From: Pseudobutyrivibrio sp. MD2005
GTDB lineage: Bacteria > Bacillota > Clostridia > Lachnospirales > Lachnospiraceae
Direction of reading: 5' to 3'
NCBI RefSeq assembly: GCF_000621865.1
Contig: NZ_KK211359.1
Location: forward strand, 1 to 64,000
DNA length: 64,000 nt
Position numbers and translations under genes: made by a program. The notes under the pieces were generated by a model. The model did no database searches, had not been told where the DNA came from, and was given only the letters and a program-made list of their open reading frames with translations. Positions within the stretch are counted from its first letter, which is position 1. Each line of letters opens with the position of its first letter. Below are positions 43,726-51,850 of this stretch, piece after piece.

Positions 43726-45306
43726 ATGGCAACAATGTATCCCTGTCCAAGTTGCGGTGGACAGTTGGTTTTTTCGCCATCGAAGCAGAAGTTAAAGTGT
43801 AAATCATGCGGAAATTTAACTGATGCGGATAGTTATAATGGTAGTGATAGGGTGAGCATTTCTTCCATCACTACCAATGTATATTCATGTCCAACATGCG
43901 GCGGCGAAATTCAATTAATAGACAACGATGGTATGGAATTTTGTCCATTTTGCGGTAATCAGGCAACAATGGAAGAGCATTTTTCTACTGAAGGTGCTCC
44001 TAAATATATCTTACCTTTTGCGATTGGTAAGAAGGCTGCTAGAAACAGCTATCAAAAATATGCAGGTAAGATTTCCTATGCACCAGAAGGATTAGATAAC
44101 GAAGAGAACATCAATAAGATGGTAGGGCTTTATGTCCCTTACAATGTGTATGAGTACAGTGTAAATGACACTATTGAGTACAAAGGAACACATAGCTATT
44201 CTAGAGGCTCATACGACTACACTGATTACGCTAACATTAATGCTAATGTAGATATTCAGAATCTAAAGGTTCCATTTGATGCATCTCAATCTTTGGATGA
44301 TACAGTTTCAGAGCAGATTGAGCCTTTCCCTTCAGCACAGATTAGAGACTTTAATCCTAATTATCTGGCTGGTTTCTATGTTGAGAATTCAACAGTTGAT
44401 TCTGATTTATATGTAGAAGACTCAGTAGATAAGGCTGCAGATTATCTTTATAAAAAGGTAGTTGATGATGCTAAAGGCTATGAGCCTGATGGACGTTCTG
44501 CAAAGCTTATCAAAGAAAGGCTTAAATCAGATTTAGTTGGATGTGGTGTTGGTGGCGCCTATTTCCCAATTTACTTCATGACCACCAAATATAATGATAG
44601 AGTTGCATATTCTATAGTAAACGGAGCATCTGGCGCAGCTTACATGGATATGCCTATTGAAAAAAGTAAGATGTTCAAGGGCGGATTGATGGCATCTGGC
44701 ATCACATTCGTGATATTGTTTTTGTTTTCGCTTATTGCTAATACAATTATCAATATCAAGAGCATGTGTGGCTTTGGAGCATTAATATCAGCAGTTATAG
44801 CTTACACTGGCGCATATCTTGCTAATGCTTCTTACCGCAAGGATAATCACTTGGATGATAAGGGCTTCTATCAAAATAGAGACTCCGTTCAAAAGAAGAA
44901 GGTTAAAGTTAAAAAGAAAAATGGCCAGATATTTATAATGCTTCCTATATTTCTGATGGGTGGCCTATTGTTTGGTATCTTTTCATTTGGCTCAAAGATT
45001 ATATCTATTATCGCTACACTTGGTTATCCAGTCAGCGTTGTTCTTATTATAATGGCGCTATTTAAAATCCATAAAGGCAAGAAGAAGGTATTACTTCTTG
45101 GTATGTTAGGCTGGATTGCTTCTATCGTTATAAGATTTATGAATATGGTAAATGATATTTATTACTATGGAGCGCTTGCAATTGCGTTCATCGTAATTCT
45201 CTTATCTATTACTGAGATGGTAAATACATATAATGTATTTGCAACACGTCCATCTCCTCAATTCTTAAAGAAAGGAGGCGGACTCGACAGTGTTAAAGAA
45301 CAATAA
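43726..45306 (+). CDS. zinc-ribbon membrane protein (YdjG-like)
   Basis: 526 residues. Three CxxC knuckle pairs near the N-terminus (CPSCGG, CKSCG, CPTCGG with CPFCG) form two zinc ribbons; a soluble middle domain (about 90-310) follows; then about five to six membrane segments (about 325-505). Matches the YdjG type. Its last 17 bases overlap the next gene, whose ribosome site (AAAGGAGG) is inside this one. Confidence 0.8.
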   Translation: MATMYPCPSCGGQLVFSPSKQKLKCKSCGNLTDADSYNGSDRVSISSITTNVYSCPTCGGEIQLIDNDGMEFCPFCGNQATMEEHFSTEGAPKYILPFAIGKKAARNSYQKYAGKISYAPEGLDNEENINKMVGLYVPYNVYEYSVNDTIEYKGTHSYSRGSYDYTDYANINANVDIQNLKVPFDASQSLDDTVSEQIEPFPSAQIRDFNPNYLAGFYVENSTVDSDLYVEDSVDKAADYLYKKVVDDAKGYEPDGRSAKLIKERLKSDLVGCGVGGAYFPIYFMTTKYNDRVAYSIVNGASGAAYMDMPIEKSKMFKGGLMASGITFVILFLFSLIANTIINIKSMCGFGALISAVIAYTGAYLANASYRKDNHLDDKGFYQNRDSVQKKKVKVKKKNGQIFIMLPIFLMGGLLFGIFSFGSKIISIIATLGYPVSVVLIIMALFKIHKGKKKVLLLGMLGWIASIVIRFMNMVNDIYYYGALAIAFIVILLSITEMVNTYNVFATRPSPQFLKKGGGLDSVKEQ

Positions 45307-46036
45307 AATAATTTTAGCATTCATGCTTGGTCTGGCTCTATTGCTTCCTATGAAAGTAGATGCTGAGCCTTCATATTCTAATGTGTATTTGTTTGATGAG
45401 GCATCTATTCTCAGTTCTTCAGAAGAAGAGGATATAGTGGAATACTTAGAGACTCTAGACGATGATATTAATTATTTGGTTATCACTTATGATGATTCGG
45501 ATTTTGGAAGTGATACAGATGAAATGCTTGAAGCGTATTATGACGCTTACTTTTCAAAATATGATGATGGCATTGCCTTTGCTGTGGATATGTATAATCG
45601 CGAGATATACATTTCTGGTTATGGTGATATTCAATATAAAATTACAGATGCTGATGCTTATGATATTACTGACAATGCCTACAAGTTTGCTGCGAAAGAA
45701 GATTACTATAATTGCATCATAAAAGCTATGAACCAGGCAGACACCCTTGTTAACAAAGGCTTTATCTTAAGACCTATGAAATATCTAGTTTTAATGTTCT
45801 TATCGTTAATAATTGGTTATTTGTTTGCGTTCTATAAAGCGATGCTTCAAAGAGCTAATATCAAGATGACAACATCCTACGAAGATATGCTTTTGACTGG
45901 AGCGAATATTGCTTCTGGTGTAACTGTTTACAATACCATTAAAAGTCGTCATAGCTCATCTTCCTCAGGTGGAGGTGGCGGAAGCTCTGGCGGCGGAGGT
46001 GGCGGAGGCCACTCAGGAGGCGGTCACAGCTTCTAA
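45290..46036 (+). CDS. TPM-domain protein (YdjH/YgcG-like)
   Basis: 248 residues starting with GTG (AAAGGAGG eight bases upstream). Signal peptide (residues 1-25, ending VDAEP), extracytoplasmic TPM domain (about 28-150, YLFDEASILSSSEEEDIVEYLE), one membrane segment (about 165-185), then a cytoplasmic tail ending in a long Gly/Ser run and GGHSGGGHSF. This is the usual TPM-Gly-tail layout. Third member of the YdjI-YdjG-YdjH-type set. Confidence 0.85.
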   Translation: MLKNNKIILAFMLGLALLLPMKVDAEPSYSNVYLFDEASILSSSEEEDIVEYLETLDDDINYLVITYDDSDFGSDTDEMLEAYYDAYFSKYDDGIAFAVDMYNREIYISGYGDIQYKITDADAYDITDNAYKFAAKEDYYNCIIKAMNQADTLVNKGFILRPMKYLVLMFLSLIIGYLFAFYKAMLQRANIKMTTSYEDMLLTGANIASGVTVYNTIKSRHSSSSSGGGGGSSGGGGGGGHSGGGHSF

Positions 46037-46043
46037 ACATTAT

Positions 46044-46070
46044 GGCAGGACCATTGGCCCTGCCTTTTTT
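46044..46070 (+). terminator. terminator of the ydjIGH-like operon
   Basis: GGCAGG pairs with CCTGCC (inner CCA/TGG pair extends it), then TTTTTT. Confidence 0.85.
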
Positions 46071-46152
46071 GATGAAAAAGGATGATATTTTTTTAACAAA
46101 TTGCAAAAGAGTACTTTACTAAGTGACTAGAAAGTGAGAAAATGTAATCAAT

Positions 46153-46170
46153 AACGTCCAAAGTGACGTT
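46153..46170 (+). promoter_or_regulatory. inverted repeat, possible operator
   Basis: AACGTC and GACGTT form a perfect dyad around CAAAGT, 70 bases before the NifU-like gene. No protein can be assigned to it. Confidence 0.45.
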
Positions 46171-46239
46171 TCATAATTGTGGCATTAATGTAGTAGCAAT
46201 ATATTAATGGTATTCACGAACGAAGAAAGGAGTTCTACA

Positions 46240-46932
46240 ATGATTTACACAAAAGAAGTAGAAAACATGTGTCCTGTAGCAAAGGGCGCAAAGCATGAAC
46301 CAGCTCCTATCCCTGAGGAGGGAAAATGGGTACACGCTAAGCAGATTTCTGACATTAGCGGTTTCACACATGGTGTTGGCTGGTGTGCTCCACAGCAGGG
46401 TGCCTGCAAATTATCTTTAAATGTTAAGAATGGTGTTATCGAGGAAGCACTTGTTGAGACAATTGGTTGTTCAGGTATGACACATTCAGCAGCTATGGCT
46501 GCAGAGATTCTTCAGGGAAAGACAATCCTTGAGGCTCTTAATACAGACCTTGTTTGTGACGCTATCAACACAGCTATGAGAGAGCTTTTCCTTCAGATCG
46601 TTTACGGACGTACACAGTCTGCATTCTCTGATGACGGACTTGCAGTTGGTGCTGGTCTTGAGGATCTTGGAAAGGGTCTTCGTTCACAGGTTGGTACAAT
46701 GTACGCAACAAAGGAAAAGGGCGTTCGTTACCTTGAGATGGCTGAAGGCTATGTAACAGGTATCGCTCTTGATGCTGATAACGAAGTTATCGGTTACCAG
46801 TTTGTTTCTCTTGGAAAGATGACAGACTTCATTAAGAAGGGTGATGATCCTAACACAGCATGGGAGAAGGCAAAGGGCCAGTACGGTCGTGTTGACGATG
46901 CTGTTAAGATTATCGATCCACGTCAGGAATAA
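46240..46932 (+). CDS. NifU-like iron-sulfur cluster scaffold (GGGtGRT partner)
   Basis: 230 residues from the ATG at 46240 (AAAGGAG upstream; the longer frame to 46207 has no ribosome site). GWCAPQQGACKLSLNV, VETIGCSGMTHSAAMAAEILQGK and LVCDAINTAMRELFLQIVYGR place conserved Cys residues as in a NifU/IscU-type fold. The protein is annotated in relatives as an iron-sulfur scaffold and is almost always next to a GGGtGRT protein, as here. Codon choice is strongly biased to a few codons, which suggests high expression. Confidence 0.85.
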   Translation: MIYTKEVENMCPVAKGAKHEPAPIPEEGKWVHAKQISDISGFTHGVGWCAPQQGACKLSLNVKNGVIEEALVETIGCSGMTHSAAMAAEILQGKTILEALNTDLVCDAINTAMRELFLQIVYGRTQSAFSDDGLAVGAGLEDLGKGLRSQVGTMYATKEKGVRYLEMAEGYVTGIALDADNEVIGYQFVSLGKMTDFIKKGDDPNTAWEKAKGQYGRVDDAVKIIDPRQE

Positions 46933-46953
46933 TTATAGAAAGGAGAAACAATA

Positions 46954-47964
46954 ATGTCTTTATTTGAATCATACGAAAGAAGAATTGATCAGATCAATGC
47001 AGTTCTTAATCAGTACGGTATCAGCTCAATCGAAGAAGCTGAGAAGATTACTAAGGACGCTGGTCTTGATGTATACGAGCAGGTAAAGAAGATTCAGCCT
47101 ATCTGCTTCGAGAACGCTTGCTGGGCTTACACTGTAGGTGCTGCAATCGCTATTAAGAAGGGTTGCCGTAAGGCTGCTGATGCAGCTGCAGCAATCGGAG
47201 AGGGCCTTCAGGCTTTCTGTATTCCAGGTTCAGTTGCTGACCACCGTAAGGTAGGTATTGGCCATGGTAACCTTGGAAAGATGCTCCTTGAGGAGGAGAC
47301 AGAGTGCTTCTGTTTCTTAGCAGGTCACGAGTCATTTGCTGCTGCTGAAGGTGCTATCGGTATCGCTGAGAAGGCTAACAAGGTTCGTCAGAAGCCTCTT
47401 CGCGTTATCCTTAACGGTCTTGGAAAGGACGCTGCACAGATTATTTCTCGTATCAACGGTTTCACATTTGTTGAGACAAAGTACGATTACAAGGAAGCTA
47501 AGCTTAACATCGTTTCTGAGAAGGCATACTCAAACGGTCTTCGTGCAACAGTTAAGTGCTACGGCGCTGATGATGTTCAGGAAGGTGTTGCTATCATGCA
47601 CCATGAGAACGTAGGTGTTTCTATCACAGGTAACTCTACAAACCCTACTCGTTTCCAGCATCCAGTAGCTGGTACATACAAGAAGGAATGTATCGACCTT
47701 GGTAAGAAGTACTTCTCAGTTGCTTCAGGTGGTGGTACAGGACGTACACTTCACCCAGATAACATGGCAGCAGGTCCTGCTTCATACGGTATGACAGATA
47801 CTCTTGGACGTATGCACTCAGATGCTCAGTTCGCTGGTTCATCTTCAGTTCCTGCACACGTTGAGATGATGGGTCTTATCGGTATGGGTAACAACCCAAT
47901 GGTAGGTGCTACAGTTGCTGTAGCCGTATCAGTTGAGGAAGCTGCTACTGCTGGTAAGTTCTAA
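46954..47964 (+). CDS. GGGtGRT family protein (PF14057)
   Basis: 336 residues. The name-giving motif is FSVASGGGTGRTLHPDNMAAGP (about residues 250-270), with GHESFAAAEGAIGIAEKANKVRQKPLRVILNGLGKDAAQIISRINGF earlier. Family function is unknown; it pairs with the NifU-like scaffold across anaerobes, which suggests an iron-sulfur or radical-type metabolic role. Conserved Cys are in CFENACW and CFCFLAG. Like its partner it uses highly biased codons. AAAGGAG precedes the ATG. Confidence 0.9.
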   Translation: MSLFESYERRIDQINAVLNQYGISSIEEAEKITKDAGLDVYEQVKKIQPICFENACWAYTVGAAIAIKKGCRKAADAAAAIGEGLQAFCIPGSVADHRKVGIGHGNLGKMLLEEETECFCFLAGHESFAAAEGAIGIAEKANKVRQKPLRVILNGLGKDAAQIISRINGFTFVETKYDYKEAKLNIVSEKAYSNGLRATVKCYGADDVQEGVAIMHHENVGVSITGNSTNPTRFQHPVAGTYKKECIDLGKKYFSVASGGGTGRTLHPDNMAAGPASYGMTDTLGRMHSDAQFAGSSSVPAHVEMMGLIGMGNNPMVGATVAVAVSVEEAATAGKF

Positions 47965-48010
47965 ATTACATTTTTGGGGAAGCTGAAAGCTTTCACAAAA
48001 TTGTACTGGA

Positions 48011-48050
48011 GGGCTCAAATCTCCGAAGGAGATTTCTTTTAAATGAGCCC
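48011..48050 (+). terminator. stem-loop after the GGGtGRT gene
   Basis: GGGCTCA pairs with TGAGCCC, enclosing an inner hairpin AATCTCC/GGAGATT followed by TCTTTTAAA. Either hairpin could contribute to 3' end formation or transcript stability. Confidence 0.55.
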
Positions 48051-48071
48051 GACTGTCATTGTTTTATTCAA

Positions 48072-48751
48072 AGCCCTCGGCATAGCCGAGGGCTTTTTTG
48101 ATGCACCCACATGGGCCCCGCCTGTATACACTATAACCCAGCCCCAGTAGGGAGCTCGTGGCCTGTGGGGACTAGGAACATCGCCTGCGGCTTAAGATTA
48201 TCTAGGTGCCAAGTGTCGCATCATTTATTGTGCGTGTTCTTTAAATTCTTTGCAATCCGGAGACGGCTGTGCGCATAATACAGACACACACTACTTATTA
48301 ATAAGTTACCAATACAATCTTAGAACTAATTGCGTGATTTTGGAGTGAACCTAGAAAAATAGAAGCAGGTTTTGAAATATATAGGTAGGCGCTGCCATGG
48401 ACGGCAGCGCAAGTGCGTAAGCGACAGGACGTCGCATGGAGCACGGTACCTAGATATTCAAAACCTGCTTCGTTATTTTTCTTGGAGAACGGAGTATGAA
48501 CGCAATTAGTCTAAGCATTGTTTGGTAACTAATATTTTACATATAAGTGTCTGTATTATGCGTACAGCCGCCGCCGGATTGCAAAACCAATTAAAGTACA
48601 CGCACTGAATGCTCCCTTTTGGCACCAAGATAATCTAAAGCCTTGCGAAATCGTTCCTAGTCCCCGCAGGCCACGGGCTCCCTACTGGGGCTGGATTCGA
48701 AATCTACGCGGGGTCCATGTGGGGGCGGGGGCATAGGGCTAGCCGAGGGCT
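48072..48751 (+). repeat. giant hairpin element GHE-2 (candidate large structured RNA)
   Basis: A 680-base gene-free element with the same architecture as GHE-1. Outer stems include CCACATGG with CCATGTGG, and a 42-nt uninterrupted stem 48138-48179 with 48653-48694 whose only imperfections are two G-U pairs. The core between the stems is 473 nt, the same length as in GHE-1. Within it 48272-48287 pairs exactly with 48547-48562, and the apex has GCGCTGCC/GGCAGCGC (loop ATGGAC, 48389-48410) plus hairpin GCGAC/GTCGC. Core bases are largely identical to GHE-1, while the outer and mid stems are unrelated in sequence but still paired. No coding frame is conserved. Confidence 0.9.
48073..48099 (+). 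terminator. strong terminator at the left edge of GHE-2
   Basis: GCCCTCGGC pairs with GCCGAGGGC around ATA, then TTTTTT. Its left arm (48072-48081) is also complementary to GCCGAGGGCT at 48742-48751, the far right end of GHE-2, so two pairings compete. Confidence 0.9.
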
Positions 48752-48752
48752 C

Positions 48753-48781
48753 TTGTAATTTAGGTGGATTATTGGTATACT
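48753..48781 (+). promoter_or_regulatory. promoter abutting GHE-2
   Basis: TTGTAA, 17-nt spacer, TATACT, starting two bases after the end of the element and 50 bases before the aldolase start. Confidence 0.65.
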
Positions 48782-48831
48782 ATAGGCACTTTAATACTTT
48801 TAATCACTAAAGTGAATGGAGGACTAGAAAG

Positions 48832-49809
48832 ATGAAAAAAGAGATATCCAAGCTTTTGGAAGTGAGGGAGAGCGTAAGGGTTGTGGACGCAACATTGCGA
48901 GATGGAGGATTGGTAAATGATTTTTATTTTACTGATGAGTTCGCAAAGGCTCTTTATTTGACTAATGTGAAGGCTGGGGTTGACTATATGGAAATGGGGT
49001 ATCGTGCTGATAAGGAGCAATTCGATGTAGATAAATTCGGCCCATGGAAGTTTTCATCAGATGAATATATTAGAAAAATTGTGGGTGATAATGATACTGA
49101 CCTTAAGATTGCTATTATGGCGGATGTAGGAAGATGTAATTATAAAGAGGATATTCACCCTAAGGCTGAAAGTCCGGTAGATTTGATTCGTGTTGCAACA
49201 TATCTTCATCAGTTGCCAGGTGCAGTTCAAATGATAGAGGATGCTGCAAAGAAGGGATACGAGACCACTTGTAACATTATGGCTATTTCAACAGCTTCAA
49301 TGGAAGATATTAAGTCGGCGTTAGATATTGTCTGCCAGACACCTATTTCATGTATTTATATAGTTGATAGCTATGGTTCATTATATCCAGAGCAGACAGA
49401 GCGTATTGCGGATATGTATTATGAAATTGCTTCTAAGTACGGTAAGAAAGTGGGTATGCATGCTCATGATAACCAGAAGCTTGCATTTGCCAATACAATC
49501 GAAGCTTGTGGAGATATGGTAGATTATCTTGATGCAACATACTGCAGCATGGGACGTGGAGCAGGAAATTGTGCAATGGAGCTTTTGCTTGGATTCCTTA
49601 AGAATCCTAAGTATAAAGAGAGATATGCCATTAAGTTTGTTGAGGATTATATGCTTCCTCTTAAGGAGCAGGGTGTTGTTTGGGGATATGATATGCAGTA
49701 TTTGACAACAGGTCTTTTGAATCAGCATCCTAGAACAGCAATCCAGTTTACAAAGGATGGCAGAAAGGATTATTTTGCATTCTATCAGGAGATGCAAAAT
49801 ATCGATTAA
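48832..49809 (+). CDS. HMGL-like/DRE-TIM aldolase family protein
   Basis: 325 residues. VVDATLRDGGLVNDF is the DRE-TIM metal-binding start (Asp, Arg), MHAHDNQKLAFANTIEA supplies the HxH metal ligands (about residue 205), and ATYCSMGRGAGNCAMELLLGFL resembles the end of 4-hydroxy-2-oxovalerate aldolase/homocitrate synthase-type barrels. Substrate unknown; proteins of this kind often sit in surface-sugar gene clusters, and a glycosyltransferase lies next door. Its stop overlaps the convergent glycosyltransferase stop by four bases. Confidence 0.8.
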   Translation: MKKEISKLLEVRESVRVVDATLRDGGLVNDFYFTDEFAKALYLTNVKAGVDYMEMGYRADKEQFDVDKFGPWKFSSDEYIRKIVGDNDTDLKIAIMADVGRCNYKEDIHPKAESPVDLIRVATYLHQLPGAVQMIEDAAKKGYETTCNIMAISTASMEDIKSALDIVCQTPISCIYIVDSYGSLYPEQTERIADMYYEIASKYGKKVGMHAHDNQKLAFANTIEACGDMVDYLDATYCSMGRGAGNCAMELLLGFLKNPKYKERYAIKFVEDYMLPLKEQGVVWGYDMQYLTTGLLNQHPRTAIQFTKDGRKDYFAFYQEMQNID

Positions 49810-50963
49810 TGGATTGCCTTTGTAATTAAATCGGCGATATTAGCCCAGGTGTGTTTTGAATTTGCGATTTCAAAGCCGCCTTGGGCTATTTTTTTAAGCT
49901 GTGAAAGGTTATCAAGGCTACGGTCTACTTTGTCTGCCACCTGATTTAAGTGATCTAAGTCGTAGAATAATATGTTTTCGTTGTCTTTGTATTCTTCAAG
50001 TAAGAGAGTGGTTGGGTCTGTTAGAGAAACGGCTCCGTTTAGCTGGGCGGAAAAGACTCTGTCATGGCTGCCGGCTTTAAAATTAGGCATTATATTTACG
50101 GATATTTTTGCTTTTGAAAATACTGTAAATGTCAGGTTGAATGGGATTTCCCTGTGCAGTGTGGCATTCTTCAAATCCAGCTCTTCCCAAAGGGCACCAA
50201 AGATGTCAAAGGAATGCTGGCATTTGTCCAGGTTTAATACCAGATTTTTCCTGTTGATGCAGCGCACGTAAGCATCCGCAAGGTAAAATGACTGCGTGTG
50301 CAGTGGTAAGTCAGAATTGATGTAATCGTAGATTTCGTTTTCAGCTAAGGTTGTGACAGCATCTTCTATTGTAAGAGTGCTGTCAGCTGTCATCATATCT
50401 ATTAATTCGTAGACGTTTTTGGCGAGAAAATCCGGCATTTTATTTATGGCTGTTTCCAAGCGCGTAGGGTCGGTGTAAGTGCCAGATAATAATATATCGT
50501 ATTGACGATTTTCAAAATCATCCCAATTGATGGAGTCGTGGCCAAAGGCCAGCTCACCAGTCATAGGTGTAACTAAAACTGATTTAATGTGAGGGTAGTA
50601 TTTTAAAATGTAATCCTTGTGCTTTGAATCAAGGCAGATTACATGAAAGTTTTCTATTTTGTGTTTTAGTGAATCGTGGTGATATAGGGGATGGTCAAGA
50701 ATGATGTCGAAAAATGGGGCATCCACATGATTTAAGAAGTAGGAATCATCGTCCATAAGTGCTCTAGGTAAGTCGGAGTTAAAATCAATCATTGCATCGA
50801 AATGAGTACCTACGTAACGCTCTAAATCATCAAGGGCATCCTCATCTACTTTGAAGTACTCAACACTGTGGCCAAGTTTAGTGAGGGCATTGCCTAAGGC
50901 ATCTCCAAAATAAAGGTAGGAATTGTAGCATACAGTTTTCATTTCAAAGATAAGAAATTTCAT
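49806..50963 (-). CDS. CgeB/DUF3880-type glycosyltransferase
   Basis: 385 residues. The N-terminal half (MKFLIFEMKTVCYNSYLYFGDALGNALTKLGHSVEYF, then DAMIDFNSDLP and DAPFFDIILDHPLYHH) resembles DUF3880, and the C-terminal half (SKAKISVNIMPNFKAGSHDRVFSAQLNGAVSLTDPTTLLLEEYKD) is the Glyco_trans_1_2 domain of CgeB-like maturation proteins. Likely cytosolic and acting on a surface glycan or flagellin-type acceptor; donor and acceptor unknown. Confidence 0.78.
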   Translation of the reverse strand: MKFLIFEMKTVCYNSYLYFGDALGNALTKLGHSVEYFKVDEDALDDLERYVGTHFDAMIDFNSDLPRALMDDDSYFLNHVDAPFFDIILDHPLYHHDSLKHKIENFHVICLDSKHKDYILKYYPHIKSVLVTPMTGELAFGHDSINWDDFENRQYDILLSGTYTDPTRLETAINKMPDFLAKNVYELIDMMTADSTLTIEDAVTTLAENEIYDYINSDLPLHTQSFYLADAYVRCINRKNLVLNLDKCQHSFDIFGALWEELDLKNATLHREIPFNLTFTVFSKAKISVNIMPNFKAGSHDRVFSAQLNGAVSLTDPTTLLLEEYKDNENILFYDLDHLNQVADKVDRSLDNLSQLKKIAQGGFEIANSKHTWANIADLITKAIH

Positions 50964-51075
50964 ATTTTTAGCTCCCGTTTAACCCCTATTAATAAAGAAT
51001 CGTTCACAAAAATTTTATCATATTTAATTCTCACTATGTTATACTTTTTATATGAATTCTAACTAGGGGGAGACT

Positions 51076-51732
51076 ATGATTAAAGCGGCAGCATACAATT
51101 GTGAAGCACTACAGAATCCTTTCATTTTTGATGAGGTGTACAGCTTGATTAGTCCGCAACGCAGAGAGCATGTCGATCAGGCTAAGACACTTAAAGGAAA
51201 ATGTGAGAGGCTGGGTGCTGCGCATCTTTTGGAGAAGCTTCTTTGGGAAAATCATATACAAAGACCCTATGTGTATAGCACCACATCGCAGGGAAAGCCA
51301 ATGTTCATTCAACCTAAGAATGTTGACTTCAGCATTTCTCATTCTAATTATTTCGCAGTAGCAGCAATTTCAGATAAGCCGGTAGGGATTGATGTGGAAC
51401 GCATCCGTCCGTACGATAGAGATTTGGTTAAGCGTTTCTTTACCAAATATGATTTAGAATACCTGGATTCCATCAAAAAGTCCGAGGTAGATAAAAAGTT
51501 TACTGAGGTTTGGACCTTCAAGGAGGCTACCTGTAAAATGATGGACAGGCCATTGATGCAGATTCTTCAGTGGGTAGATTATAGCGAATACTGTGATTTT
51601 GAGAAGGGTAATAGATACTGGACGAAGCAAGGTTTTGAGTTCAGAGATTTCTATATTACATTATGTTACGAGGATAAAAGACAATCCATTCAAATGGGAC
51701 TTTATAATCCTTATGATGGAAAATATTATTAA
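51076..51732 (+). CDS. 4'-phosphopantetheinyl transferase (Sfp-like)
   Basis: 218 residues. VGIDVERIRP (about residue 98) and FTEVWTFKEATCKMMDRPL (about 142) are the two metal/CoA-binding motifs of the Sfp superfamily, with FSISHSNYFAVAAIS before them. It attaches phosphopantetheine to carrier proteins; no carrier gene is adjacent. AGGGGGAG precedes the ATG. Confidence 0.88.
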   Translation: MIKAAAYNCEALQNPFIFDEVYSLISPQRREHVDQAKTLKGKCERLGAAHLLEKLLWENHIQRPYVYSTTSQGKPMFIQPKNVDFSISHSNYFAVAAISDKPVGIDVERIRPYDRDLVKRFFTKYDLEYLDSIKKSEVDKKFTEVWTFKEATCKMMDRPLMQILQWVDYSEYCDFEKGNRYWTKQGFEFRDFYITLCYEDKRQSIQMGLYNPYDGKYY

Positions 51733-51760
51733 TATTCCTCATAGTTGTGAATTATTGATA

Positions 51761-51788
51761 TTGACATATCAAATGATTGTGATAGAAT
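51761..51788 (+). promoter_or_regulatory. ilvN promoter
   Basis: Perfect TTGACA, 16-nt spacer, TAGAAT. A small hairpin CAAAGCACT/AGTGTTTTG lies in the leader (about 51808-51829). Confidence 0.7.
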
Positions 51789-51850
51789 TCTAAATAGTTT
51801 CGTACTTCAAAGCACTAAAGTGTTTTGGATTATAGTTATAGGAGATTTTT

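Noticed and set aside
48072-48751. GHE elements as a transposon, MITE or group II intron
   Set aside because: I saw no target-site duplication at the edges, no transposase or reverse transcriptase frame, and no domain V-like hairpin. A non-autonomous mobile origin is still possible and is noted under findings.
51733-51850. T-box or leader-peptide attenuator before ilvN
   Set aside because: The leader is only about 60 nt past the promoter and shows neither a T-box sequence nor a run of branched-chain codons; only a small hairpin is present.
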